Source: an uncultured Bacteroidia bacterium
Lineage (GTDB): Bacteria > Bacteroidota > Bacteroidia > Bacteroidales > UBA932
Assembly: GCA_902797035.1 (NCBI GenBank)
Contig: CADBRH010000047.1
Coordinates: 1 to 46,332, forward strand
Direction: 5' to 3'
DNA: 46,332 nt
The position numbers were made by a program, and so were the translations under genes. Positions within the stretch are counted from its first letter, which is position 1, and each line of letters begins with the position of its first letter. The notes beneath the pieces were generated by a model, which was not told where the DNA came from, did no database searches, and worked only from the letters and a program-made list of their open reading frames with translations. Of this stretch, positions 1 to 8,358 are shown one piece after another.

Positions 1-17
1 AGACACATCGCGTGTCT
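1..17. repeat. Short inverted repeat at left edge
   Basis: AGACAC (1-6) and GTGTCT (12-17) form a perfect 6-bp inverted repeat around a 5-nt centre. It lies in the leader transcribed from the promoter at 106-172. It may be part of a larger leader structure cut by the window edge; no terminator-like T-run follows on either strand. Confidence 0.35.
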
Positions 18-78
18 TTCGTGCTGATTCTAGTTTCGTTTATTGATTTCTCTTTACCTCGTTGTGATCTCTCAGTAT

Positions 79-107
79 TGTCAATGAACAGCGCTTTTCT
101 CAAAGCG
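79..107 (-). promoter_or_regulatory. Leader start with stem-loop and boxA-like element
   Basis: Just after the predicted start, the minus strand can fold CGCTTT/AAAGCG with a 4-nt loop (92-107). It is followed by GTTCATTGACA (79-89), which resembles the boxA-like GTTCTTTGA / GTTCATTGA elements seen in Bacteroidales rRNA leaders. No 16S sequence lies in the window, so the assignment to rRNA rests on this resemblance and on promoter strength. Confidence 0.5.
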
Positions 108-172
108 GACTGCAAAGATACGGACTTTTTTGATTCCACCAAATCTTTTTTCGTTTTTTTACTAGTTTTTAA
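106..172 (-). promoter_or_regulatory. Strong Bacteroides-type promoter with UP-like element, probably of an rRNA operon
   Basis: Read on the minus strand there is TTTG (140-143), a 19-nt spacer and TATCTTTG (113-120), an exact match to the Bacteroides -33/-7 consensus TTTG/TAnnTTTG. Upstream (145-172) lie several A-tracts on the minus strand, like an UP element. Transcription would start near 106 and run left out of the window. That it drives an rRNA operon is inferred from the leader that follows. Confidence 0.75.
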
Positions 173-238
173 CAGGCGGCTCCTCCATCGTGACTTATTT
201 ATTATTATATTAGACGAACAATCTTAAAACAACCAATC

Positions 239-865
239 ATGGACACCAAGAAACTTGACTTTATGGCCACTATCACGGAAGCCGTCGAATACGGCATCAA
301 AAACGTGGCCTCACTCATCCTGATGGCGATTCTTTACATCGTGACTATCTGGATCCCCTACCTCAACGTAGGCACGACGATAGGTCTTTACAAGGGGGTT
401 GTCGAGATCAGCAAAGGGAAGGTACTCAACCCGATGATCCTTTTCGACAAGAGCAATTTCGAGAACATCGGTAATTTCTTTATTTTAGTAGGTATCATGT
501 TCGTGGCGATCCTTCCGGCCTACTGCATGATGCTCATCCCCGGGATCGTGCTCGAGATCGCCTGGGGCTTCGCCATATATTTCCTGATCGACAAGGGGCT
601 CTCTCCTATGGAGTGCATGAGAAAGAGCTACGACGCCACTTATGGCGAGAAATGGACGATCTTCTTCCTGCTGCTGGCCGTGTCAGCGCTAATCTTCGGG
701 GTGACCGGTCTGCTCTCGATGATCCCCAAGATCGGATGGCTGTTCGCTTTCGCCGGATTCGTTTGCGCCTTCGCTATCATGATCTCTCTGCAGGCCGTCC
801 TTTACAAGCACTTCAGCGCCAAGGCGTTCCCCGAGGAGAAACCAGTTGAGGAAGTAACTGAATAA
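239..865 (+). CDS. Small polytopic inner-membrane protein of unknown function
   Basis: This 208-residue protein has about four or five hydrophobic segments (roughly residues 20-45, 75-115, 135-160 and 165-190) and a short acidic C-terminal tail. I see no catalytic motif. The glycine-rich, amphipathic layout recalls DUF975/YciC-like membrane proteins, but that likeness is weak. It begins a plus-strand run and ends 4 nt before the OPT transporter, so it is probably co-transcribed with it. The start at 239 follows an AT-rich leader, and a downstream Met would remove the first helix region. The intergenic space to its left is shared with the divergent rRNA-type promoter; I could not identify a convincing plus-strand promoter there. 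Confidence 0.8.
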   Translation: MDTKKLDFMATITEAVEYGIKNVASLILMAILYIVTIWIPYLNVGTTIGLYKGVVEISKGKVLNPMILFDKSNFENIGNFFILVGIMFVAILPAYCMMLIPGIVLEIAWGFAIYFLIDKGLSPMECMRKSYDATYGEKWTIFFLLLAVSALIFGVTGLLSMIPKIGWLFAFAGFVCAFAIMISLQAVLYKHFSAKAFPEEKPVEEVTE

Positions 866-869
866 CAAT

Positions 870-2840
870 ATGGAAAAACAAGTTAACTCCTTGCCGGAGA
901 ACGCCCAAAGGGAACTTCTTCCAGGCGAGGAATATAAGCCTATCCTCGGCCCCGAGAGAAAATGGGCCGAGGTTACCCCTTACTCGGTGGCGATCGGCCT
1001 GTTTATGGTGGTGATCTTCTCGGCGGCGGCTGCCTACCTCGGACTTAGGGTCGGGCAGGTCTTCGAGGCCGCGATCCCGATAGCCATAATCGCGGTCGGC
1101 CTCACGAGCGCCCTCGGCAAGAAAGAGGGTCTGGGGCAGAACGTCATCATCCAGTCGATCGGAGGCTGCTCGGGGGCTGTCGTGGCGGGCGCGATATTCA
1201 CACTCCCCGCTATATACATTCTCGGAGTCGAGGTCAGTTTCACCCAGATGTTCCTTTCCTCCCTGCTGGGAGGCGTCCTGGGAATATTGTTCCTGATTCC
1301 CTTCAGGAAATATTTCGTGAGCGAGATGCACGGGAAGTACCCCTTCCCGGAGGCGACGGCGACCACTCAGATTCTCGTGAGCGGGGAAGGAGGCAAGGGT
1401 GCCGGCACCCTGCTGGTCAGCGGCCTGGTCGGAGGCCTCTATGACTTCCTGGTCAGTACCTTCGGCACATGGGCCGACACGATCAGCACTACCGTCCTCG
1501 GTGTCGGAAGGGTCGTCGCCGACAAGGCGAAAGTCCTCCTGAAACTCAACACGAGCGCGGCCGTGCTGGGACTCGGGTACATAATCGGCCTGAAATACGC
1601 TCTTGTGATCTGCTGCGGCAGCCTTTTGGTGTGGCTGGTGATAATCCCGCTAATGAACCTTATCTGGGGCGGTCAGGTGATAGACCTGATGAACACCGGA
1701 GTGGCGATGACCATTGGCGAGATGTCCCCGGACCAGATATTCAAGGATTACGCGAGACATATCGGAATCGGCGGCATAGCGACCGCCGGAATCATCGGCA
1801 TCATCAAGTCTTTCGGCGTGATCAAATCGGCCGTGGGCCTGGCAGTCAAGGAGTTCCGTCCCTCGCATGGCCATTCGGCCACCTCAAGCCCTGTCCGGAC
1901 CGAAGAGGACATCCCGATGAAGACCATAGTATTCGGAATAGTTATCGCGCTGCTCGCCATCTTCGCTTTCTTCGCTTTCGGCGGGGTGGTGAACAACATC
2001 TGGCAGGCGATTGTCGGGCTGCTGATTGTGGCCATCATCTCGTTCCTGTTCACCACGGTGGCCGCTAACGCCATAGCCATAGTCGGTACCAACCCGGTCA
2101 GCGGAATGACCTTGATGACACTTATCATAGCCTCCCTGATCCTTGTGGCCGTGGGCCTCAAGGGCAACGCCGGCATGGCCGCGGCCCTCATCATCGGAGG
2201 TGTGGTCTGCACCGCCCTCTCCGTGGCTGGTTCCTTCATCACCGATCTCAAGATCGGTTATTGGATCGGCAGTACCCCAAAGAAACAGGAGGGATGGAAG
2301 TTCGCCGGCGTCGCCGTGGCGGCCGCCACCGTGTGCGGAGTGATGCTCGTGCTGAACAAGACCTACGGCTTTGTCGGTGACCAGGCTCTCGTCGCTCCCC
2401 AGGCCAACGCCATGGCCGCCGTGATCCAGCCCATGATGAACGGCGGGGGCGCCCCCTGGCTGCTGTACGGGATCGGCGCCGCGATCGCCATCCTGCTGAC
2501 CATATTCAAAGTTCCCGCGCTGGCTTTCGCCCTCGGTATGTTCATCCCTATCGACCTGAACCTTCCGCTGCTCATCGGAGGCGCTATCTCTTGGTACGTC
2601 AGCTCACGCTCGAAGGACAAGAAGGTCAACGAGGCCCGCTCCGCCAAGGGCACCCTGATAGCTTCCGGCTTCATCGCAGGCGGGGCCCTGATGGGTGTCG
2701 TCAGCGCGCTGCTGAAGTTTTTCGATGTGGACTGGTTCCTTACCGCCTGGCACTCGGCCTACGGCGAGGCGATAGCCATCATCCCGTTCCTGGCGATCAT
2801 CGCCTACATGATTCGCTCATCTATGAAGGCTAAGGAATAA
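870..2840 (+). CDS. OPT-family oligopeptide transporter
   Basis: At 656 residues and with some fourteen or more hydrophobic segments, this fits the bacterial branch of the OPT (oligopeptide transporter) family of inner-membrane, ion-driven peptide carriers. Visible family traits are the N-terminal block with YLGLRVGQVFEAAIPIAI (about residues 57-74), the FPEATATTQIL stretch after the third or fourth helix, and the C-terminal PALAFALGMFIPIDLNLPLL segment. It overlaps pepT by one base (TAATG), so translation is probably coupled. The pairing with a tripeptidase implies import of short peptides for amino-acid supply. Some OPT members carry metal chelates instead, but nothing in the neighbourhood supports that. 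Confidence 0.93.
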   Translation: MEKQVNSLPENAQRELLPGEEYKPILGPERKWAEVTPYSVAIGLFMVVIFSAAAAYLGLRVGQVFEAAIPIAIIAVGLTSALGKKEGLGQNVIIQSIGGCSGAVVAGAIFTLPAIYILGVEVSFTQMFLSSLLGGVLGILFLIPFRKYFVSEMHGKYPFPEATATTQILVSGEGGKGAGTLLVSGLVGGLYDFLVSTFGTWADTISTTVLGVGRVVADKAKVLLKLNTSAAVLGLGYIIGLKYALVICCGSLLVWLVIIPLMNLIWGGQVIDLMNTGVAMTIGEMSPDQIFKDYARHIGIGGIATAGIIGIIKSFGVIKSAVGLAVKEFRPSHGHSATSSPVRTEEDIPMKTIVFGIVIALLAIFAFFAFGGVVNNIWQAIVGLLIVAIISFLFTTVAANAIAIVGTNPVSGMTLMTLIIASLILVAVGLKGNAGMAAALIIGGVVCTALSVAGSFITDLKIGYWIGSTPKKQEGWKFAGVAVAAATVCGVMLVLNKTYGFVGDQALVAPQANAMAAVIQPMMNGGGAPWLLYGIGAAIAILLTIFKVPALAFALGMFIPIDLNLPLLIGGAISWYVSSRSKDKKVNEARSAKGTLIASGFIAGGALMGVVSALLKFFDVDWFLTAWHSAYGEAIAIIPFLAIIAYMIRSSMKAKE

Positions 2841-4063
2841 TGGAAAAGATACTTGACAGGTTTTTAAGATACGTCGCTGTGGACACACAGAGCGACGAGA
2901 ATTCAGAGAGCCAACCCTCCACCCCCAAGCAGTTGAATCTCCTTAGTATGCTGCGCGACGAACTGGCCGCCATGGGCGTCGAGGCGACCCTTGATGAATA
3001 TGGCTACGTCATGGCATCGATCCCGTCGAACATAGACCGGAAGGTCCCCGCGATCGGGTTCATAGCTCATGTGGACACGGCGCCGGACGCCTCAGGCGCG
3101 GACATCAAGCCCCAGATAATCAATGAATATGACGGCGGGGAGATCAAGCTGAAAGGAGTCCCCGGACTCGCGTTGAAACCCTCCGAATTCCCGGAGATGC
3201 TCCATTATATCGGGCAGACCCTGATCACCACCGACGGCACCACCCTTCTGGGAGCCGACGACAAAGCCGGTGTGGCGGAGATCATGGATGCGGTCCAGTT
3301 CATCGTCGGGCACACGGAGTTCAAGCACGGGGACATCCAGATAGGATTCACCCCCGACGAGGAGATCGGCCGGGGTGTGGTCAAGTTCGACGTGAAAAGG
3401 TTCGGGGCCGACTACGCTTACACCATGGACGGAGGCGAGGCCGGGGAGCTGGAGTTCGAGAACTTCAACGCCGCCTCGGCGAAGGTCCACATCCAGGGCC
3501 GCAACGTCCACCCGGGCTACGCCAAGGGCAAGATGATGAACGCCATATTGATCGGCATAGAGCTTAACTCGCTGCTCCCGACCGGGCAGAAGCCCGAGTA
3601 CACGGAGGGTTATGAGGGGTTCTTCCACCTGATCGGCTTCTCCGGGTCAGTCGAGGAGGCTGACATGACCTACATCATCAGGGATCACGACAGGGCCTTG
3701 TTCGAGAGGAAGAAAGAGGTGATCGCCGAGTGCGCGGACTTCATCAACCGGAAGCACGGTCCCGGCACAGCGACAGTGGTCGTCAAAGACCAGTACTACA
3801 ACATGCGGGAGCAGGTGGAGCCTCACTACCATGTCGTCGAGAAGGCTGTGAAAGCCATGGAGATGGCAGGAGTGAAGCCCCGGATCCAGCCCATCAGGGG
3901 CGGTACCGACGGGGCCAACCTGAGTTTCAAGGGCCTTCCCTGCCCCAACATATTCGCCGGCGGCCTCAACTTCCACGGGAAGATGGAATACGTCCCCCTG
4001 GAGTCGATGGAAAAGGCCTCCGAGGTCATTTTGAATATCATACGCTTGTACAGCGAGGACTGA
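2840..4063 (+). CDS. pepT: Peptidase T (tripeptide aminopeptidase, M20B)
   Basis: This cytoplasmic di-zinc peptidase releases the N-terminal residue from tripeptides. All expected metal and catalytic residues are visible at near-canonical positions in the 407-residue protein: H77 in AHVDT, D141 in GADDKAG, the catalytic E174 and ligand E175 in TPDEEIG, D197 in YTMDGGE, and H379 in GGLNFHGKMEY. The length matches Salmonella PepT. Its start codon overlaps the stop of the OPT transporter, which gives a ready pathway: peptides come in through OPT and are trimmed by PepT. I see no truncation or odd feature. Confidence 0.97.
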   Translation: MEKILDRFLRYVAVDTQSDENSESQPSTPKQLNLLSMLRDELAAMGVEATLDEYGYVMASIPSNIDRKVPAIGFIAHVDTAPDASGADIKPQIINEYDGGEIKLKGVPGLALKPSEFPEMLHYIGQTLITTDGTTLLGADDKAGVAEIMDAVQFIVGHTEFKHGDIQIGFTPDEEIGRGVVKFDVKRFGADYAYTMDGGEAGELEFENFNAASAKVHIQGRNVHPGYAKGKMMNAILIGIELNSLLPTGQKPEYTEGYEGFFHLIGFSGSVEEADMTYIIRDHDRALFERKKEVIAECADFINRKHGPGTATVVVKDQYYNMREQVEPHYHVVEKAVKAMEMAGVKPRIQPIRGGTDGANLSFKGLPCPNIFAGGLNFHGKMEYVPLESMEKASEVILNIIRLYSED

Positions 4064-4079
4064 TTATAATATTGTCAAG

Positions 4080-7000
4080 ATGAGTTTTCTCAAAACGGCG
4101 CGCCGGATGACCCTGGCACTCGCGGTGATTTGCGCCGCGGCGGGCTGCTCAGTCCGATCCACCTCTGAGTCAATAGCTTCCCTTAAGGATGGTTTCGCCG
4201 AACCTCCCCGTGAGGCGAGACCTTACCTTTGGTGGCACTGGATGGACGGCAACGTCACGAAAGACGGCATCCGGAAGGATCTTCTCTGGATGGACAGCAT
4301 CGGTATAGGCGGCTTCCACCATTTCGACGCCGCCATAGCCATCCCCAGAATCGTGGAGAACAAGATGGTGTACATGCGTGACGACTGGAAGGACGCGTTC
4401 AAGTATGCCATAGCCCTCGGCGACTCCCTCGGGATGGAGATGACTGTCGCCAGCTCGCCCGGTTGGAGCTGCACCGGAGGCCCCTGGGTCACTCCCGAAG
4501 ACGCGATGAAAAAACTTGTATGGAGGGAGACCCGACTGAGATTCACCGGGGAAGGTGAAGTAAAGGTGGGTCTGCCGGAACCGTTCCGGACGGCGGGCGG
4601 TTTCCAAGACATGAAAGGCTCCTCCGAGGAATTCTACGAGGACATAGCCGTGTTGGCCGTCAGGATGCCGGACGAGGATTTCCCTCTCAGGGAAATGGAC
4701 GTGAAAGTGACCTCTTCCGGAGGCGAGTTCACTCTTGACCAACTCGCGGGAGAGAGCCTCGCGGACGCGGCCCTCCTCCCTGACGGGAAGGACGGGTTCG
4801 CGTGGATAGCCTATGAGTTCCCTGAGCCTATGACTATCCGTGCCGTCTCCACCGCTGACGGGCGGGTAAGACCCTGGCCATATCTTTCCGGACCTTCCCT
4901 CAGCGTTTCACTGGAGAGGAGCGACGACGGGGAAAACTATTCCGAGGTGATTAAAATCCCCAGCACAAGTTGCGGAAGGTCAACGGTTTCTTTCCCCGCC
5001 GCCACAGGCAGGTTCTTCCGGCTGAAGGTCGATAACACTGGAGGGCGAGGGACGAGAATCAGCGAGTTCAACCTCTACCCCACCGGCAGGATCACCCACT
5101 CCGAGGAGAAGGCGGGATTCTGCTCTCCCCACGATATTCACGACTTCCCCACCGTGACCGACGGACCTTTCGCCAGCGAGGTCATCGACGTGACAAGCAT
5201 GGTGAAAGACAACTCGCTGGTCTGGGAGACCGAGGGCAACTGGAAGTTCCTGAGGGTCGGGTATTCACTCACGGGCCACAAGAACGGGCCGGCCCCCGCC
5301 GAGGCCACGGGCCTGGAGGTCGATAAGCTGGATCCTGGAGCATGGTCAAGATATTTCCACAAATACCTCGACATGTACAAGGACGCCACAGGCGGGCTGA
5401 TCGGCGAAAGGGGCATCCAGTACATCCTGACCGACAGCTACGAGGCCGGATGCCAGAACTGGACGCCCTTGATGATCAAGGAGTTCCGTGAGCGCAGAGG
5501 GTATGACTTGATCCCATGGTTGCCTGTGCTGACCGGCGAGATCGTGGGATCCGTCGGGAGGAGCGAGGCCTTCCTCAGGGACTGGACCGTCACGATAGCG
5601 GAGCTTTACGCCGCCAACTACGACAGGATCAACGACTATGTCAAGGAATATGGGATGAGGGGCCGCTACAGCGAGTCCCACGAGTGCGGCAGGGCGTACA
5701 TCGCCGACGGCATGGACGTGAAACGGACGGCTAGCGTGCCGATGGCGGCTTGCTGGATCGACGCGGGCTCGGCCTCGATGGCCGCCGCCGACATTCGGGA
5801 ATCGGCCTCCGTCGCTCATATTTACGGTCAGAACATCGTCGCCGCGGAGTCGTTGACGGCGCACGGCACCTCACAGAGCGCCTACAAATACTCCCCTCGT
5901 GTCCTGAAGAGGACGGCGGACTGGGAGATGGCCCACGGCGTGAACCGCTTCATCATCCACGAGTCCGCCCACCAGCCGCTCGACAGCGTTTTCCCCGGTC
6001 TCGGCCTCGGGCCTTACGGCCAATGGTTCAACCGCCATGAGACCTGGGCGGGACAGGCCAAGGCATGGACGGACTACCTCGCCCGCAGCTGCCACATGCT
6101 CCAGAGTGGCAAGGCGGTGGCGGACATCCTCGTCTATTACGGGGAGGACAGCAACGTCTGCGCCCAGGCATCGATCTCCGAGCTTCCGGATTTCATCCCC
6201 GCCGGGTACAACTACGACTACGCCGGGCCCACCGTGTTGAAGGACGTCCTGAAAGCCAGGAAGGGACGTCTGGTGGCCGGGAATATGGTGTATTCAGTCC
6301 TCTACCTTGACAAGAACGTGAAAAGGATGTCTGTCCCGGTGCTATCGAAGATAGTGGCCTTGGCCTCCAAGGGGGTTCAGATTTGCGGCCATACTCCAGA
6401 GGGTCCCGCCGGGCTAATGGATGACGCCGACGAATGGAACTCGCTGATGGACAAGCTTAAAGCCTGTCCGAACGTCCATTTTAATGAGCCTGTTTACCAT
6501 GTGCTGACAGGAATCGGTGTCCAGCCAGACATCATGTTCCATCCCAAGGAGAAACTCCTTTTCGTTCATCGTCAGCTGCCCGACACCGACTTCTATTGGG
6601 TCAGCCGGCCCGCCGATGAGGGCCAGGTGATGGATGTCATGTTCAGGCAGTCAGGGAAGAAAGTCAGCGTCTGGCATCCGGAGACTGGAATGGTCGAGGA
6701 GGTGTCTTACAGGGCGGAAGGGGACATGACCGCGGTCAGCCTTGATTTCGCCCCGGACGACGCTTTGTTCGTGGTCTTCTCCGGCAAGGCGGAGAACGGG
6801 GTCGTGGAGATTCCTCCCGTCAAGAAGACAGTCATCGCCGAGCCGTCCTCCACTTGGAACGTGAGCTTCCAGAAAGAGCGGAGCGCGCCGGAGTCGGCGG
6901 TCTTCGAGTCGCTGGCCTCTTTCACCGAGTCCTCAGACCCCGGAATCAAGTATTTCTCCGGATCGGCTGTTTACACTAACACCTTCACGCTCGATACGGT

Positions 7001-7313
7001 ACCGGAGGACGCGTCGATAGTCCTGGATCTCGGGGATGTCAAGGACATCGCAGTTGTCAAGGTGAACGGCAAGGACCGCGGGACAATCTGGAAACTTCCC
7101 TACAGGGCCGACATCACCGATGCTGTTAAGCAAGGCGAGAACCTATTGGAAATCACTGTGATAAACCCTTGGCACAACAGGCTTGTAGGGGACAAGAGAC
7201 AGGAATGCGGCCATCCGGTCACATTCACCTCGTACAATTTCTTCGGTCCGGATTCACCCCTCCTTCCCGCCGGCCTTCTCGGCCCGGTCAAAGTGGAGGC
7301 GGTGAGAAGATAA
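4080..7313 (+). CDS. Lipoprotein GH106-type alpha-L-rhamnosidase
   Basis: This 1077-residue protein begins with a lipoprotein signal (lipobox AAGC, C23), so it is probably attached to a membrane and faces the periplasm or cell surface. The GH106 hallmark YLWWHWMDGN lies at residues 49-58, followed by a TIM-barrel-like region with conserved YILTDSYEAGCQNWT and the HESAHQPLD segment. Between them (about 260-340) is a discoidin-like beta-sandwich insertion (SLERSDDGENYSEVI). The C-terminus (about 950-1077) is a galactose-binding-like fold with VKVNGKDRGTIW and INPWHNRLVGD. It starts 16 nt after pepT, in an otherwise peptide-related group, and is on the opposite strand from the large PUL that holds a shorter paralogue. 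Family membership is clear; rhamnose specificity is assumed from the family. Confidence 0.88.
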   Translation: MSFLKTARRMTLALAVICAAAGCSVRSTSESIASLKDGFAEPPREARPYLWWHWMDGNVTKDGIRKDLLWMDSIGIGGFHHFDAAIAIPRIVENKMVYMRDDWKDAFKYAIALGDSLGMEMTVASSPGWSCTGGPWVTPEDAMKKLVWRETRLRFTGEGEVKVGLPEPFRTAGGFQDMKGSSEEFYEDIAVLAVRMPDEDFPLREMDVKVTSSGGEFTLDQLAGESLADAALLPDGKDGFAWIAYEFPEPMTIRAVSTADGRVRPWPYLSGPSLSVSLERSDDGENYSEVIKIPSTSCGRSTVSFPAATGRFFRLKVDNTGGRGTRISEFNLYPTGRITHSEEKAGFCSPHDIHDFPTVTDGPFASEVIDVTSMVKDNSLVWETEGNWKFLRVGYSLTGHKNGPAPAEATGLEVDKLDPGAWSRYFHKYLDMYKDATGGLIGERGIQYILTDSYEAGCQNWTPLMIKEFRERRGYDLIPWLPVLTGEIVGSVGRSEAFLRDWTVTIAELYAANYDRINDYVKEYGMRGRYSESHECGRAYIADGMDVKRTASVPMAACWIDAGSASMAAADIRESASVAHIYGQNIVAAESLTAHGTSQSAYKYSPRVLKRTADWEMAHGVNRFIIHESAHQPLDSVFPGLGLGPYGQWFNRHETWAGQAKAWTDYLARSCHMLQSGKAVADILVYYGEDSNVCAQASISELPDFIPAGYNYDYAGPTVLKDVLKARKGRLVAGNMVYSVLYLDKNVKRMSVPVLSKIVALASKGVQICGHTPEGPAGLMDDADEWNSLMDKLKACPNVHFNEPVYHVLTGIGVQPDIMFHPKEKLLFVHRQLPDTDFYWVSRPADEGQVMDVMFRQSGKKVSVWHPETGMVEEVSYRAEGDMTAVSLDFAPDDALFVVFSGKAENGVVEIPPVKKTVIAEPSSTWNVSFQKERSAPESAVFESLASFTESSDPGIKYFSGSAVYTNTFTLDTVPEDASIVLDLGDVKDIAVVKVNGKDRGTIWKLPYRADITDAVKQGENLLEITVINPWHNRLVGDKRQECGHPVTFTSYNFFGPDSPLLPAGLLGPVKVEAVRR

Positions 7314-7317
7314 TACT

Positions 7318-8271
7318 CTAAAGAAGTTTCTTCCGCAAGGCGGATATCATGTCCGCGGTCATTCCCTCAAGGTCGTAGGACGGTCTCCAGTCCCACTCCT
7401 CGCGGGCGCAGGTGTCGTCCATCTTGTCAGGCCAAGACTCGGCTATGGCCTGACGGACAGGATCCACCTCGTAACGCATCCTGAACCCGGGGATGTGCTC
7501 GCTGATCTTGGCGCGCAGGATCTCGGGGTCAAAACTCATCGACGCGATATTGAAAGAGTTGCGGTGGACGAGCTTGGACGGGTCGGCGTTCATGATGTCA
7601 ACAGCCGCTTTCAGGGCGTCTGGCATGTACATCATGTCCATGAAGGTACCCGGGGCGATTGGACATACGAACTCCTCTCCCTTGACAGCGGCATAGTAAA
7701 TCTCGACGGCGTAATCCGTGGTCCCGCCTCCGGGGAGGGTGACGTTGGAGATCAGGCCGGGGAAACGGACCGAGCGGGTGTCCACCCCGTACTTGTGGAA
7801 ATAATAATCGCTCAGCAACTCGGTAGCCACCTTGGTGCAGCCATACATCGAACGAGGCCTTTGAATAGTGTCCTGAGGAGTGTTCACACGCGGAGTCTCA
7901 GGGCCGAAAGAGCCGATCGACGAGGGGGTGAACACGGCGCAACCGTTCTCACGGGCTATCTCGAGTATATTCATCAGACCGTCTATCTGGATATGCCAGG
8001 CCAGCTGGGGCCTCTTCTCCGCGACCGCCGAGAGAAGGGCGGCGAGATTGTAGATCGTGTCGATCTTGTACTTCTTGACTATTCCGAGCAGTCGCTCACC
8101 GTCACAGACATCAGCCTCGGCGCTAGGGCCGCTCTCAAGAAGTTCACCTTTGGGCTCGGCGCCCTTGATGTACCCGGCGACGACATTCCCCTCGGGAATC
8201 ATTCTCCTGATCTTCATGGTTAGTTCGGAGCCGATCTGTCCGGTTGACCCGATCACAAGCACATTTTTCAT
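7318..8271 (-). CDS. tdh: L-threonine 3-dehydrogenase, short-chain (SDR) type
   Basis: This 317-residue NAD-dependent SDR enzyme oxidises L-threonine to 2-amino-3-oxobutyrate. It has the Rossmann glycine motif GSTGQIG (8-14), the SSIGSFGPETP segment (117-127) of the SDR-type threonine dehydrogenases, and the catalytic Y143/K147 pair in MYGCTKVATE. It faces glycine C-acetyltransferase across an 87-nt divergent spacer, which supports this over a generic UDP-sugar epimerase, to which the fold is otherwise similar. The spacer holds a good minus-strand promoter and a palindrome at the predicted transcription start, so it may be controlled by a repressor. It converges on the GH106 gene with only 4 nt between the stops. 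Confidence 0.9.
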   Translation of the reverse strand: MKNVLVIGSTGQIGSELTMKIRRMIPEGNVVAGYIKGAEPKGELLESGPSAEADVCDGERLLGIVKKYKIDTIYNLAALLSAVAEKRPQLAWHIQIDGLMNILEIARENGCAVFTPSSIGSFGPETPRVNTPQDTIQRPRSMYGCTKVATELLSDYYFHKYGVDTRSVRFPGLISNVTLPGGGTTDYAVEIYYAAVKGEEFVCPIAPGTFMDMMYMPDALKAAVDIMNADPSKLVHRNSFNIASMSFDPEILRAKISEHIPGFRMRYEVDPVRQAIAESWPDKMDDTCAREEWDWRPSYDLEGMTADMISALRKKLL

Positions 8272-8289
8272 TGCGGATAGAAACTAAAT

Positions 8290-8302
8290 CGCTAAATTAG
8301 CG
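8290..8302. promoter_or_regulatory. Palindrome, possible operator between tdh and kbl
   Basis: CGCTAAATTAGCG is a perfect 13-nt palindrome (six-base arms around one A). It covers the predicted tdh transcription start and lies upstream of kbl, a position suited to a shared operator. No regulator gene is adjacent, so its function is inference. Confidence 0.4.
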
Positions 8303-8306
8303 GTTA

Positions 8307-8338
8307 CAAAATTACATTATTTTTCCGCAAACACGAAA
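8307..8338 (-). promoter_or_regulatory. Candidate tdh promoter
   Basis: On the minus strand TTTC (8335-8338), a 20-nt spacer and TAATTTTG (8307-8314) closely match the Bacteroides promoter consensus TTTG/TAnnTTTG, with one mismatch in the -33 box. The start would fall near 8300, about 28 nt before the tdh start codon. Confidence 0.5.
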
Positions 8339-8358
8339 CTAATTAACGATTTATAATC

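Noticed and set aside
12-227. Small plus-strand open frame of 71 codons at the left edge
   Set aside because: It crosses the strong minus-strand promoter and leader, is low in complexity (Phe/Leu/Ser from T-tracts) and has no domain; treated as non-coding.
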